64,000 nucleotides of DNA from Haliotis asinina (lineage: Eukaryota > Mollusca > Gastropoda > Lepetellida > Haliotidae), in contig NC_090288.1 of assembly GCF_037392515.1 (NCBI RefSeq), forward strand, positions 9,279,969 to 9,343,968, given 5' to 3'. How positions within the stretch are numbered: the stretch's first letter is position 1; each line of letters begins with the position of its first letter. A program made the position numbers and the translations under genes. The notes beneath the pieces are model-generated. The model did no database searches and was not told the DNA's origin. It worked only from the letters and a program-made list of their open reading frames with translations. This document shows positions 45,801-57,965 of the stretch, one piece after another.

Positions 45801-47879
45801 TGGGGGAACTAACTGCAAACGTATGTAGATGGATTGCACAAGGATCATGCCTCAAATCTCGGGGGAAAAAATGTGTAAATATCGTGCGTTTAGGTGTAAA
45901 GTTTGGTTAAGGATTTGCCGATTTTCATTGAGTTTCATCGTTTATTGAACTAATGACAATAATCTTCTGAACGTGATGAATTTGTTTTACAATACATCAT
46001 TTCATGTGTAAACAGTACCTTAAACAGTATGGAACATGTTACAAAATCTAGTTTAGAACAGTTGACTGAAGTAAGTGGCTACATTTACAGTAGTGAGTCT
46101 TTTGTAGTATATTTCGGTTCTGATTGGAAACGGCACGGAGGCAAGATCTCCGCAGGCCGGTATCTCAAGCTTGTGCACACCCAATCAAATGACTAGGAAT
46201 GGGGTTCCTAGTAGTCACCGGTGTGTTAAAATGTGAATTATAGATATTTCAATGACTAGAACGGGACATTCCAAAGTAGTCTTGAATCAAAGTAACTTTC
46301 CCGTATCATGCTCGTCTTCATATTGCTTGAAATATTGAACTGCGGCATCAACCAGCATTCACTCACCCATACGGACAAGTGACCGATAGTATGAACAGAT
46401 ACTGACACTGTCGGAGAGCAACTTCCCAAGAGTTATACAATGTCATTTATAAGAATACCCCAAAAAGCTGATAACTCATATTAAAAGAAATTCACATCCG
46501 CCCCTTCCCCACCTCCTTTCAACAAAGGTGTCATACCAATCTATTTTTTAAAAGGACAAAGAAATCAACTAGGTTTTTTCTAGCTGTAAGGTATGGTTGG
46601 CCACCACGGTACTTTTCAGGACGAAATGTGGGCGTGGCATGTCAGGTTTCTCCTGTAGGAGGACCAAGCCGATTGTCCAAACTTGGGCTGTATCTCAGGT
46701 TGTCTTTCTAAAGCTCACCCTTCAGGACTTTGGGTGTATTAACTGTGCTCCATTTGATGTCCCGGTTTCTAATTTGCGCCCTAAAAGGTCCGCTTCGCAA
46801 TCCCTTGGCAGCCCTTTCACTGCGAGGTCCCTCCATGAAAAGAATGGCGGATTATCTTTCGCGTCGCGTGCGAGTTGTCTCTCTCGACTCCCCTGTCAAT
46901 TCTCCATTCTCCTCTCACGCTCGCCAAGTCGTGGTTTTTGAAACACTGTATTGCTGCGAATATGTAAATATTGACAGCGTTGAGAATTAGAAGAGATTTG
47001 GGTGTCGTTGTGTCCTCTCAGGTCCTGGCCCCACCTGTCTGGGGTCTACCTTGGAGACGGGCAGCGGCCATGTTGACAAGGCGATTACGAGTGAAAGGCA
47101 GACGACAGTGTTTTCTCTGCTTGTCACCAGCAAGGAAAACTTTCCTGAGTCTGAAACGGGATATTGCTAAGCTTGGAGCAACAGCTCTCAGCGACTTTAA
47201 CCTCGGGGTAATTGGTTTTCGTATTTTGCCCATCTTGTCGCGCCGTTGCCTCGAGAAGTGACGACGACGTGAGAAACGACGTCCGAGACGACCTGATCTG
47301 TATGTAGTTGTCAGTCATTGTGACGTTACTACGGGGATCAGGTATGCGCGTTGCGAGCCCCCTCCCATCATGAACTAACATCTCAGTCTTCACTATCTTT
47401 CTCTTCCCCTGCCATGAGAGAAGTTGCCCAGATAACCCATGTCTTCCGTCAAGAGTTCATTAGGTGTAAACAAAACTCAGAACGTTAGGTGAAAACAAGG
47501 TACGTCTCTGACCGAAATTAAGAGATTAATGGAATTAATTTCATCAAATGGACTTTTATCAGTTTTAAACATGACAACTCACGCATGCTAACACCAAATC
47601 GGATCTTTCCCAAGTTACGCGAACCACCCGACGACGAAACATGTTTTTATCTGTAGAGAGCTGCATTTTTTACATCTCAGAGTCTCCCTTCTGTTTGCCG
47701 GGTCATGCCTGACAGGTGAGAACAGTGGTAAGTTCATTTAGTGGTGACAGTCTGCATTACTGTGTATAATTACTGATGTATTGCCTACCTTGGCCCGTGG
47801 TATGCAGTGATTTACAACGTTACGAGCTGACGGTAAATGGACTCTCCTATAACGATGGGACGTAGCCATAGTCATGTTA

Positions 47880-48250
47880 TACCAGTGCAGTGTGGGAGTG
47901 TCAGATGAGTTAATATGAATATGAGTTAAAATGGGGTTGCATCTGGTATAGTAGACGCCAAAAGAACAATGCGTGTTCCGACCGTTATACTGTGTGGCAG
48001 CGCCCAGTGGGTTGTAGCATACAACTTCTCAGCGCATGTTGCACCTTACACCTTTTAAAGCATGTTCTAGTCTGCGCCTTCCGAGCGTTATACCGTGTCA
48101 TAGCGTTCCCTGTGATGTTGGGTACATCATTGAAGTGTATACTATAGGTTTCACCTTAAGCTCTTAACGTATGTTGTTGTGTGCGCCTTCCCAGCGTTAC
48201 ACTATTTGGTAGGTACTGTTAGTTGTACGTAGTAGGTTTCGTCTCAGTTG
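47880..48250. repeat. Degenerate long-period repeat
   Basis: Loose recurrences of 'tgcgccttcc.agcgtta' and 'tgtagcatac' about every 120 bp. It leads into the 68-bp array on its right. Confidence 0.5.
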
Positions 48251-48480
48251 TATCCTGTGTTGTAGCCTACTTCGGAAGGAGAGTACACCAAGGAGTGCCG
48301 TCTGCATCTTCCCAGCAATATCCTGTGTTGTAGCCTACTTCGGAAGGAGAGTACACCAAGGAGTGCCGTCTGCATCTTCTCAGCAATATCCTGTGTTGTA
48401 GCCTACTTCGGAAGGGGAGTACACCAAGGAGTGCCGTCTGCATCTTCCCAGCAATATTCTGTGTTGTAGCCTACTTTGCA
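48249..48480. repeat. Tandem repeat, 68-bp unit, about 3.3 copies
   Basis: The unit includes 'atcctgtgttgtagcctact' + 'tcggaaggagagtacaccaa' and ends 'gcatcttcccagca'. The last copy is truncated after GTAGCCTACTT. Confidence 0.94.
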
Positions 48481-48872
48481 GATAGTGTACACTTTCAAGC
48501 TGTATGTTGTACGGTATACCTCGATAGTGCATACTGGTGTGTACACCTTGGTTCTGCATGTACTAGTATCCACCTATAGACAATGGGCTCATTTCCGAGG
48601 CAATATGTAGCTCAAATCTGAAGACACCTGAAGAAATAGTCCTAGTAAACATATGTGCCTGCTCTAAATTCCCTTTCCTCATGTAAATCAGTGTTGATCT
48701 CCTCCATCATTTGTATGATCAGTGCTTTACCATTTATTCATTGACAAAACTTGTCAACGAGGTGCTTGAAAACAGTCTAGCATATCAGGTTCTCAGTGCC
48801 GGTGACATTGGCACAGTTGAGTTTTCGTTAGTTCTGGTCCTATCGTCGTTCCATGTCGTCTGAGAGAGAGTT

Positions 48873-49015
48873 TAGCTTTATGTCATATCGCAATATTCCA
48901 GCCCTGCACCAGACAATCCAGTGATCAACAGCATGAGTATCGATCTACGCCATTGGGATACGATGACGTGTCAAATCAGCCAGTCTCACCCGTCAGTCTT
49001 ACGACAAGCATGGCG
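48873..49015. repeat. Dispersed repeat family 2
   Basis: 'ccagacaatccagtgatcaa', 'cagcatgagtatcgatctac', 'ccattgggatacgatgacg' and 'cttacgacaagcatgg' match the copies at 57785-57965 and 26440-26560 in order. Confidence 0.75.
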
Positions 49016-50189
49016 TAGTGAAGTTCAGTTTTAATCTTGATCTTCATGGATCTTCTTCTCCAAGCTACTACAAAATCTGTTGTATCCCGCTCAGCCAGAT
49101 GTTGGGGACCTACATTAACACGGGGAGTAAGACAAGGTCTCGAACAAATGTATCCCCAATGGCATGCGTCATTCAATTTGCTTTTGAAAACGAGATGTCT
49201 GTGGAGATCAGTTGGTAGGCCATCAGATTTCAGAACAATGCCACCCTCAAACTTTCAGTAACGATAGTGCCAGTAAACGTCCTCCTGGGCACCTGCAAAG
49301 TCTCGCATGTCCGTCAGAGCTGCCCGTGAAACCTGTACTCATCTGAGGACGGGTCTTGTCTTGTGAACCTCATCTTGTCGTGTCTACGCTTGACGTTGTT
49401 GTACTCTCTCAACCGGTACGTACGAATCTGCCACCGGGCGATCTCAATCGAGGAATTGTCCAAACTGTTAATGAGTTAGTTCGGTATGGATTCCGCAGAT
49501 GCACGAACAGAATATGGTTGTCTTGCTAAAGCGACATCGAACATACACGATCAACCGGCCCATGGTAAATCATTTGTGCTGCCCAACTCTAGATTACGCC
49601 TCCAAAGAGATAATACTGCGTCTCAGTGAACACTGAAATGTCTGGCTGCTTCATTTAGCGCCTCTCGTGTTAACAGTGCTTTTTCACGTGTCTGATTTAC
49701 GGTTCTAAAGCGCTTGGTAGGGAAACAGTTATCGCGAGTTGTTCACCATCTTGAACCTTGTATATGACTATCAAATTGTGTATCAATATAAATACATGGA
49801 TCTTACACTGCTTGCGATATATGCGAATGAAGAAAAGATTGCTCAGTACTACTTAGCAAGCAGGATAGGGCTGGACATTCATCCCAGCTTGCTGGAACAG
49901 TCAACAGGAGGGTGCCCAAATCCCTTTGATTTGGGAACCTGTGACGTTGGGGTTTCTTTGGAGTATGTTTTGGTATGATACCCCATTTTCACCTATGAAT
50001 AGACTTGTTATTGGACATCAGACTTTTTCATTAAACAAGTTTTCATACAGTATGTGTTTGACTTGAAGTCTCACCAATTAAAGTGGTATCTTTAACACAT
50101 CTTGAGCGAGATATGCCTTTGTGTGTCCAGTTAACATGAAGGAATGCCAAGGTTTGCTCAAATTGCAGATGTGAAACTGACGCGTTTGT

Positions 50190-50350
50190 GCCTGTCTCAA
50201 TGCCATGCCTGGACCTGTCTGTCTCCATGCAGCATTTGGACTTATCTGTCCATCTGTTACCATGCAGTGTGTGGACCTGTCTGACTATCTGTCACCATGT
50301 AGCACGTGGACCTCTCTGTCCATCTTTCACCATGCAGTGTTTGCAAACAC
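50190..50350. repeat. Degenerate tandem repeat, about 40-bp unit
   Basis: 'ggacctgtctg', 'catctgtcaccatg' and 'cagtgtgtgg' recur about four times. Confidence 0.75.
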
Positions 50351-50823
50351 TGTCATAGCACTGTCAGACAGAATCATGAAAGTCACCCAGTATCCCAACA
50401 GGACCCTCAAGACAATTACATTCTTTACTGCTCTAAATAATCACACAAACAAATTAAACAAATAAAATCAGTTTATTAATCAATCACATTCACACTTGTA
50501 GGACTCCTGTAGACTTCAAAGACAGAGCTTTATGCTCTGGTACTACTACCAAACTTGTCTGAGTGGTGTCATGACATGCCTAGCTCATTGATTGATACAT
50601 GTTACAACTGTTATGGATACCAGGTTCTTTAATGAAAAGTTTGTGATGCCATTTTTCGAGTGTTTAACCATATTCAATGAGATGTCAAAGTTAATACTTG
50701 ACTCACTAGCCATGAAACTGTAGCTACAACATTTTGTAATTGTTTTGAAATTAAATACAGATTTAAAACATGATTCAATACGTCAGTAGGCACATTGTGT
50801 ACAGTATAATATCCTGTAGTTCT

Positions 50824-51437
50824 GACACATGGTTCAGACATGACTGTGTACAGCTTCATCTCCAGCTGAGATGGCAGTGTCTCATTCAGACATGACTGTG
50901 TACAGCTTCATCTCCAGCTGAGATGGCAGTGTCTCATTCAAACATGACTGTGCACAGCTTCATCTCCAGCTGAGATGGCAGTATCTCATTCAGACATGAC
51001 TGTGCACAGCTTCATCTCCAGCTGAGATGGCAGTGTCTCATTCAGACATGACTGTGTACAGCTTCATCTCCAGCTGAGATGGCAGTGTCTCATTCAAACA
51101 TGACTGTGCACAGCTTCATCTCCAGCTGAGATGGCAGTGTCTCATTCAGACATGACTGTGTACAGCTTCATCTCCAGCTGAGATGGCAGTATCTCATTCA
51201 GACATAACTGTGTACAGCTTCATCTCCAGCTTCATCTCCAGCTGAGATGGCAGTATCTCATTCAAACATGACTGTGTACAGCTTCATCTCCAGCTGAGAT
51301 GGCAGTATCTCATTCAGACATGACTGTGTACAGCTTCATCTCCAGCTTCATCTCCAGCTGAGATGGCAGTGTCTCATTCAAACATGACTGTGTACAGCTT
51401 CATCTCCAGCTGAGATGGCAGTATCTCATTCAAACAT
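50824..51437. repeat. 52-bp minisatellite, about 12 copies
   Basis: The unit is CATTCAGACATGACTGTGTA + CAGCTTCATCTCCAGCTGAG + ATGGCAGTGTCT. Variants alternate at a few sites (CAGACA/CAAACA, GTGTA/GTGCA, CAGTGT/CAGTAT). At least two copies carry an extra CTTCATCTCCAG. Confidence 0.95.
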
Positions 51438-52190
51438 GCGGAAAAGATATTAAGTAACAAATAATCAAGTTTGTGTTTTTTACATCACAGTAGATCAACA
51501 TAAATATAAACAACCCAACATATCAGAAGTAAATAATTTTCTGCAACTTTACCAACATATTATTAATTCAAGGTAAACATTTCATGAACATGTTTAATGA
51601 AAAACCTCCACACAAACATGCCAAATATGTCTACAAAGATTCCACCAGAGATCACAAGAATAGATACACATGTTGTGTTAATAACAAAAAAAAAATCTGG
51701 CTGTAGCAGAAAACCAAATGTGACCCTAAAGTTTTCATTACGTCAGAAATGTGAAGGTTTCGCCATGATAAATCAATCATTTATGTCTAAAGTTTTCTTC
51801 TGATCAGAACTGAAATATTAGTAGAATCTGTGAATGTAAACTTATCTCCCCTAACATTCATAGTTTATTTATTCTGGAACACCAAATACATTCATAATTA
51901 AATGAAAACAGTTTCAAAACTTCTGAGAAACATATACTGTCTCTTTTTTATCTTCTCCCTGTCAAATAATGACAAAACATATTATCTGGTTGTGACCTCC
52001 AACCTCTAGTTCCCAATTCCTTGGTTTTATTGTCAAGAATTATGTTTGCATAATGCTAAAGCCATAAATGAAGCAAGTCTAGATTCTCCGGGTTAGGAAT
52101 CTCCTTTTTCAATAGGGCTCCTTTTCAATTTAAATGGGTTTATTTGTTGCCACCAAAACTATATATATTCAGGGACTAAGTGATGCTGGC

Positions 52191-52365
52191 GTGAGGGTGA
52201 GTGAGTGACTATGGCTTTACACCACTTTTAGCAATATTTCAACAATATCACGATGGGGCAACACCAGAAATGGGCTTCACACCGTGTACCCACATGAGGA
52301 ATCAAACCCAGGCTTTCGGCGTGATGAGTGAATGCTTTAACGACTTGGCTACTGCAGTTCTCCAT
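52191..52365 (-). mobile_element. SINE family 1 copy, - strand
   Basis: It begins with GTGAGTGAGTGAC, then the reversed tail 'tttagcaatatttcaacaat', 'acaccagaaatgggcttcac', and the reversed head 'ggctttcggcgtgatgagtg'. Complete but moderately diverged. Confidence 0.85.
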
Positions 52366-55300
52366 GTTTCCCAGTGTTGTGAGATGTTGGGAATAGTGTG
52401 GACAAATCTTGAAACAATCAGGCAACATAAGTACATCTTAGCTCAGTGATTTATGAAGTGACTTGTCAATGTTTTAATGATCTTTAACATGATTAAGATT
52501 TTGCTGGGGTTAAGGTTTGCAAAATTCTATGAAAGGAGTATCTTTGGCACTCTCAATCTCAGTTCTGACACTCTCTGTATAATGTACTTGTGAAACATAC
52601 AACAATTCATCTATTCATTCCCCGGAAACAACTCATGTCTTAGTCTAGAGACTGAACACACTTTCCAAATAATGTCAAAAATTCAAACTGTTCCATTTTA
52701 CCATAAATTACAGAATATAAAGCCGATCCCCTAACCTGGCCCTTAAAATCAGAATCAAAATGGTATGTTTCGTACATAAGTTGACCTGCCACAATGGGTC
52801 CTAATCATGGGCAACACACACCACACAACTTTCACTTACCGATAATTACAACTTCGGTCTGCATTATTCATAGCATTCACAATCATACTGCGTCAGGTGA
52901 CTGAGGCTACTAAACATGTTGCAATACAGGTCAGTTTTCATAAATGAATTCAAGCATCATCAACAGAGCATTGCTTGCCAGACAATTGACAATATGGAAG
53001 AGCGAGTAAGCGAGTAACTATTGACACAACTTTGACTGGTATTTCAGCTGAATCACAGCATGTTAGCTGGTATGGGCCTGAGTCTGTGATGCCACATGGT
53101 GCCAAGGTTCATAATTACGACAAAATCTGAGATTCTGCGCCATGATCACATCATCCCTGCATATCAAAGAGGTGTAACTCTGCATAGCAAATTTTTTACC
53201 TGAGGTGACAGGCCTTTGATGCACCTTGAGTTCTTAATGAAGAAAGCTCTGAAAGGCAAAGGATTATAAAATGTCCAAAAATGTTTTTAGGTGAAGGCCA
53301 TTTAGACCAATCAATATATGAATACAAAATGCAAAAAGTCACATGATAATATATTGGACATAAACAGTAAAAATCAATGCATGGACTTGTATATAATACA
53401 ATCAAACCATGATACTTGGATCAGAAATCACATCCACACCTTCTCAACTGAGGAATTGGTGGCTTAGTTTTGGCTGCTGAGACTGGGTCAGGATCCTATA
53501 TCCCATTTTTCTGACCCCATCCCTGATTTAAAAAAAACTTTTTATCATGGCACTTCCCATTCCACACAAATTAACATCTTTTCCATAACTCTCCACAACC
53601 CTAAAAAATCACTAGTCCCCATATAATGTCCAAATGTATCCTCTGTTGATCATAAAAAATAGAAGCATGCATTTATCCATGATATAAGAGTGTTGATAAA
53701 TCCTGGCAAGTCCTTTCCCACAGCTGTGTCATCTTTTTAAAAACATCATCACAAAATCTCATTGGCCAATCCTTCATCATAAAACAGGCCTGTCCCTGGC
53801 AATGGTCAGATACAGATAGGTAGACAGGAACGCGCTAACCTTGATTTACACCAGTACTAAACTGAACTACGTTACCTCTGTCTTACTCATGTCTATCTTC
53901 AGTGTCATATTTATTGCACATATTAACTAACATATCTATTTGAAAACATTGCGAAAACATGTTACTTTACTTGCTGATTGACACATTACATGAGATTACT
54001 TTCAATCTGCCTCTGTTCTAACATGTAAGATCAGTATTAATTACATAATATATGCTTAGTAAAACATTTATCTTGTTGTGTCAAAAAACCAATATAATCT
54101 CAGTTCATGATCTATCAAAATAACACTTTATAAATAACATAATACTCACAAAAATATCAATTTTGCTTTCACACGATGAGATACAGATACAGGTTATCTT
54201 ACAACTAGTTGTAAGTAAAATGACATATGACAGGTTGGAGTGCAGTAATCTGTTATAGACACCCTAAAATTTGCATCACTTTTAGCATCTATTAAAATAA
54301 CATTATATAAATAACACAAAACATTGAGAAAAATACTCATTTAATTTTCACTTGATGAGACAGAGAGATTGCTGCATAAGTGTCTGTCAGATATCATATA
54401 TCTTGCAATAAGTTGTAAGGTAAGTGCAGGACCTGCATGAGTGCAGTGATAATCTTCTTGTACCCCTAGTACTGCACTGTTTTAGTATGGAATCAATGCA
54501 TATTTTGTCTGTTTTAATGAAAACTATCAAGCCTTAACAGAAGTTATTTCATCCTGCATACCAGTGACATTATATAAGGAATGAGAATTTTCATGTTCAC
54601 AGTAAAACCATAATGCTTTGAGATGGGCATTGGTTGAATTTCACTGAAGCAAACCTTACCTTCTTCATGTGACATTTAGAAGCTGATACGATGAATGGTA
54701 CTCTTTTATGGACAGACAACTCCTTATTGGACTAGATGTGATGTTTAGGTGTAGATCCTAACACTGTTATCAAGTCAGAACTCTCAGTAAGGTGAACACA
54801 TGACAAACACAAACCACAATCACCAGCAGTTCAGGACGGTCATGGAATCATAGACATGAACCGCATTTAATGTCTTTATACTTAGTCTTTTTGGCAAGAA
54901 ATGATTCAGCTGCACAAGAACAACTTGTAAACTGCTCAAACACCTCTGATGTCTGAGGCAAAATCTGTCCTACTGATATCGACAAAGAAAACATCTGACC
55001 AATATGATCTACCATTCTTGATCAAGTAGGCTAGGCTACCTAGTCAAGATGACCACAACCAGGTCAATATATTTGCATAGTGTGAGGTTAACAGTGTAAA
55101 GGAACTGTAGGTGAATATAACTGTGTGTAAGGCACATTGGCAGAAGCTCAGACTTCTGTCATAACGTGTGAGGAATCAAGTCTACTTCTCATAATTCTTG
55201 TTCCCTCTACACTACGTTTATATCCTGATATAGCACTGTCATTTGTCCTCTATCTACTACATGTACTTCCAATACCATGTGTAAATTTCTAATTTCACAG

Positions 55301-56753
55301 AATGTGTATTTTTCATAAATGACCGAGACAAAATGAAAATTTTGTTCCACAGACTTAAATTCAGGAATACCATCTACTGCTGCTCCATCAATACTCAAAA
55401 ATAAGTGCGTGAGTAACTGAAAACAATACTGATCAGAGCACCAACTATGACAACTTTGTTGATACTCACAAGCTTGGTACTTACAAACCTAGAAACAACA
55501 TAGCCCAAGATTAAAACTAACACTCCAAGGCTCCTGTCACCTAGCATTTGATGTTACTCTGCACAGTGAGTTGTAGAATCTAGATGATTGGAAACCCGGG
55601 GTCTCAAATAACGCTTGAGTGAAACTGTTATTTGAGTACATGAACACCAGATAATGACACTTGAGGGAGATAATAATTGTGATTCTTATTCAACCACATG
55701 ACCAGCAGATCCAGGCAAGCAGGGGAGATAATCATTGTGACTGATTTATTAATATGACCTCCAGCTGAGGGAGAAAACCAAGCTGAGGTTCCAGTGGGAA
55801 CAATGGCTATGCCAGTGCAGTAACACATTCTGTCTAAGTTGAATCATTCCACAATTTTTATGTTACCCTAATCCAAATAAAGATAAATTCTTCACTAATA
55901 TAATCATGCTGAAACATGTTTTGAAAGTAGTGACATTTTTAAAATATTATCTGTCTTGGTTGTTAGTGTTTCAACACCCCTCCATGTGTGAGATATGACA
56001 CTGAATCAGCTCTAGTTGTGTTATCGGTTTGTCTACTCCGGAACTGACCATACAGGCTAACTATTCTTATTGCCTCACTCACTCAATGTCAACAAAGGTA
56101 CACCACCTCTGGTCCTGTCATATATGATGACATAAACAAAATCATTGCATAATTTGTGAGCAAATAATACCTCTAAATAATGCTGTCACGAATCTACAAC
56201 AATTAGTTGAAGCCATAACTACACTATTGTCTGTCATAAACATTGGACAAATGACTAGATAAAACACTGTTAAATATCTACATAAATTAATACATCCACA
56301 TTTAATGCACCTGTGCCAAGATTTTTTAAGCTCTCTTAGCAATAAGATGGTCATAAGTTAAGGTTTATGAAAAGCACTTACAACTATCTTAGGGCTTCCA
56401 GATCTCCGGAAATCTAGGCCCACGTCTTTCAGTCCTTTTAGAAAAGACCAGTATTTGGCATGTGTAACATGTCATATAATTGTGTTAATATGAAACCATC
56501 TAAACAAAGAGGCAATATAATACTGAGCCATCAAACCAGCAAGGTTGGGTTTAAGTGAGACTATAAGACAGTATAATTTGTATGTTTGAAAACTGAGTAC
56601 AGAAGTACAGGATTAAAAAAATTGACTATGAGTAAGACATACAGTACCTGCATGAAACAATCAATGGGACATGTTTAATGCATGCTAGTTGTTTGTGTAA
56701 AAAAATAACAAAAGTCAGTATAAATTAGTGGGAATGACAAGTAGTGTAGTGTA

Positions 56754-56804
56754 GTGAGTGAGTGAGTGAGTGAGTGAGTGAGTGAGTGAGTGAGTGAGTG
56801 AGTG
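56754..56804. repeat. (GTGA)n tract, tail of a SINE
   Basis: About 12 GTGA units directly continue the - strand SINE to its right, so this is the expanded (CACT)n SINE tail. Confidence 0.93.
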
Positions 56805-57595
56805 ACTTTAGTTTAACCCCACTTTTATCAATATTCAGGCTAGATCACGCCCTGGGACACCAGAAATGGGTTTCACACATTGTACAATCTAAGTAAACTT
56901 ATCCTCAGTGCTTTTCGGTACACTCCACCACCGAATCTAACGAAACCTTATGAGAGGTCAGGTAACCTTTGAGACTGACCAATCAGATCACAGCTTACCA
57001 AATCGTGAAAGTGGACATTTGCACATACCTTTTGAACTTTTTATCTCGAAAAGGTTCGTACCCGAACGATTCCGAATGCTATTTAGTGTACGATCCCTTA
57101 CGGGTGATGCACATGGCGCACGTTACAACCATGACAACGGTGAGTAAACAGTCCCTGAAAAAAGTGTTTTTGGCAGTATTCAAGGATGTCATCTTGCGGA
57201 AATATTGGCTTATGGTAACCATGTCAACAGAATCCCCAAAGCATACATACAGCTGGTCAAATATCTGTGTTATATACAGATTTTTGTTTCTGGAGTGATC
57301 TGTGTTGGTAACCTAAATATTTTGAAAGTCCCTCCGATCCCTAAATAGTAGCCGTTGTTTGATTAGTTAAATCTATTTAACTGTATCGTGTTTGACTGGA
57401 CAGTTATAAGTAGCTCAAAGGTTACCTGACGCGACCTTCTACTAGGTTTCGTTAGACTCAGTGGTGGAGTGTAACGAAATACACTGAGACTAAGTTTACT
57501 TGGACTGACACATGGGTTTCACACATTGTACCAATGTAGGAATTGTGATGAGTAAACACTTGAACCACAAGGCTACCCACAGCCCCACAAATGGT
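56805..57595 (-). mobile_element. SINE family 1 copy split by a MITE
   Basis: The tail half (56805-56884) and head half (57512-57595) of one - strand SINE are separated by 56885-57507. ATGGGTTTCACACATTGTA is present on both sides of the break. Confidence 0.82.
56885..57507. mobile_element. MITE-like element, about 90-bp terminal inverted repeats
   Basis: The left end (56885-56973) begins CAATCTAAGTAAACTTA and includes TACACTCCACCACCGA, TCTAACGAAACCT and AGGTAACCTTTGAG. The right end (57414-57507) is its reverse complement with about 85-90% identity by eye. The core between is about 440 bp without a transposase. A direct repeat of about 19-23 bases flanks it, unusually long for a DNA transposon. 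Confidence 0.85.
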
Positions 57596-57784
57596 ATAGG
57601 AAAATGGCAGACTTAGAATTCTGACGATTACATAATAATGGCAGCATCTCAAAGTGAAGGCCTCACTGGCCTGGACTAGTACTTGACAAAATGCTAGCTG
57701 GTTTCTGTACCTTTAGTGTGAACCCTGTGGATCAACAGTGACAACCTACAGGAGAGCCATACATCTCAAGGTTTGTTTGTTGTT

Positions 57785-57965
57785 TAATGCCCCACTATAT
57801 TCCAGCTATGTGGCGGCAGTCTGTGAATATTTGTATCAGGATGAGACAATCCATTGCTCAGCATCATGAGCATTGATCCATGTAATTGGGATATGATGAC
57901 ATGTGTCAACTAGGTCAGAGAGCCTGACTACCCAATCCCCTCACACGACAAGCACTGGTTGCTGA
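57785..57965. repeat. Dispersed repeat family 2
   Basis: 'gagacaatccattgctcagc', 'atgagcattgatccatgtaa', 'ttgggatatgatgacatgtg', 'tcacacgacaagcactggtt' and 'gctgaagacc' give the fullest of the three copies in the window. Confidence 0.78.

Larger units (their letters stand above)
40932..49740. other. Intergenic region between Wnt2 and the CpG-poor block
   Basis: No gene can be supported. It holds SINE copies, a (CTA)n tract, an 82-bp and a 68-bp tandem repeat, and a CpG-dense stretch at about 46.85-47.36 kb with mixed-composition open frames (46597-46941 +, 47018-47233 -) that have no domain. The CpG-dense stretch could be regulatory or an untranslated first exon; I cannot tell. Confidence 0.5.
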
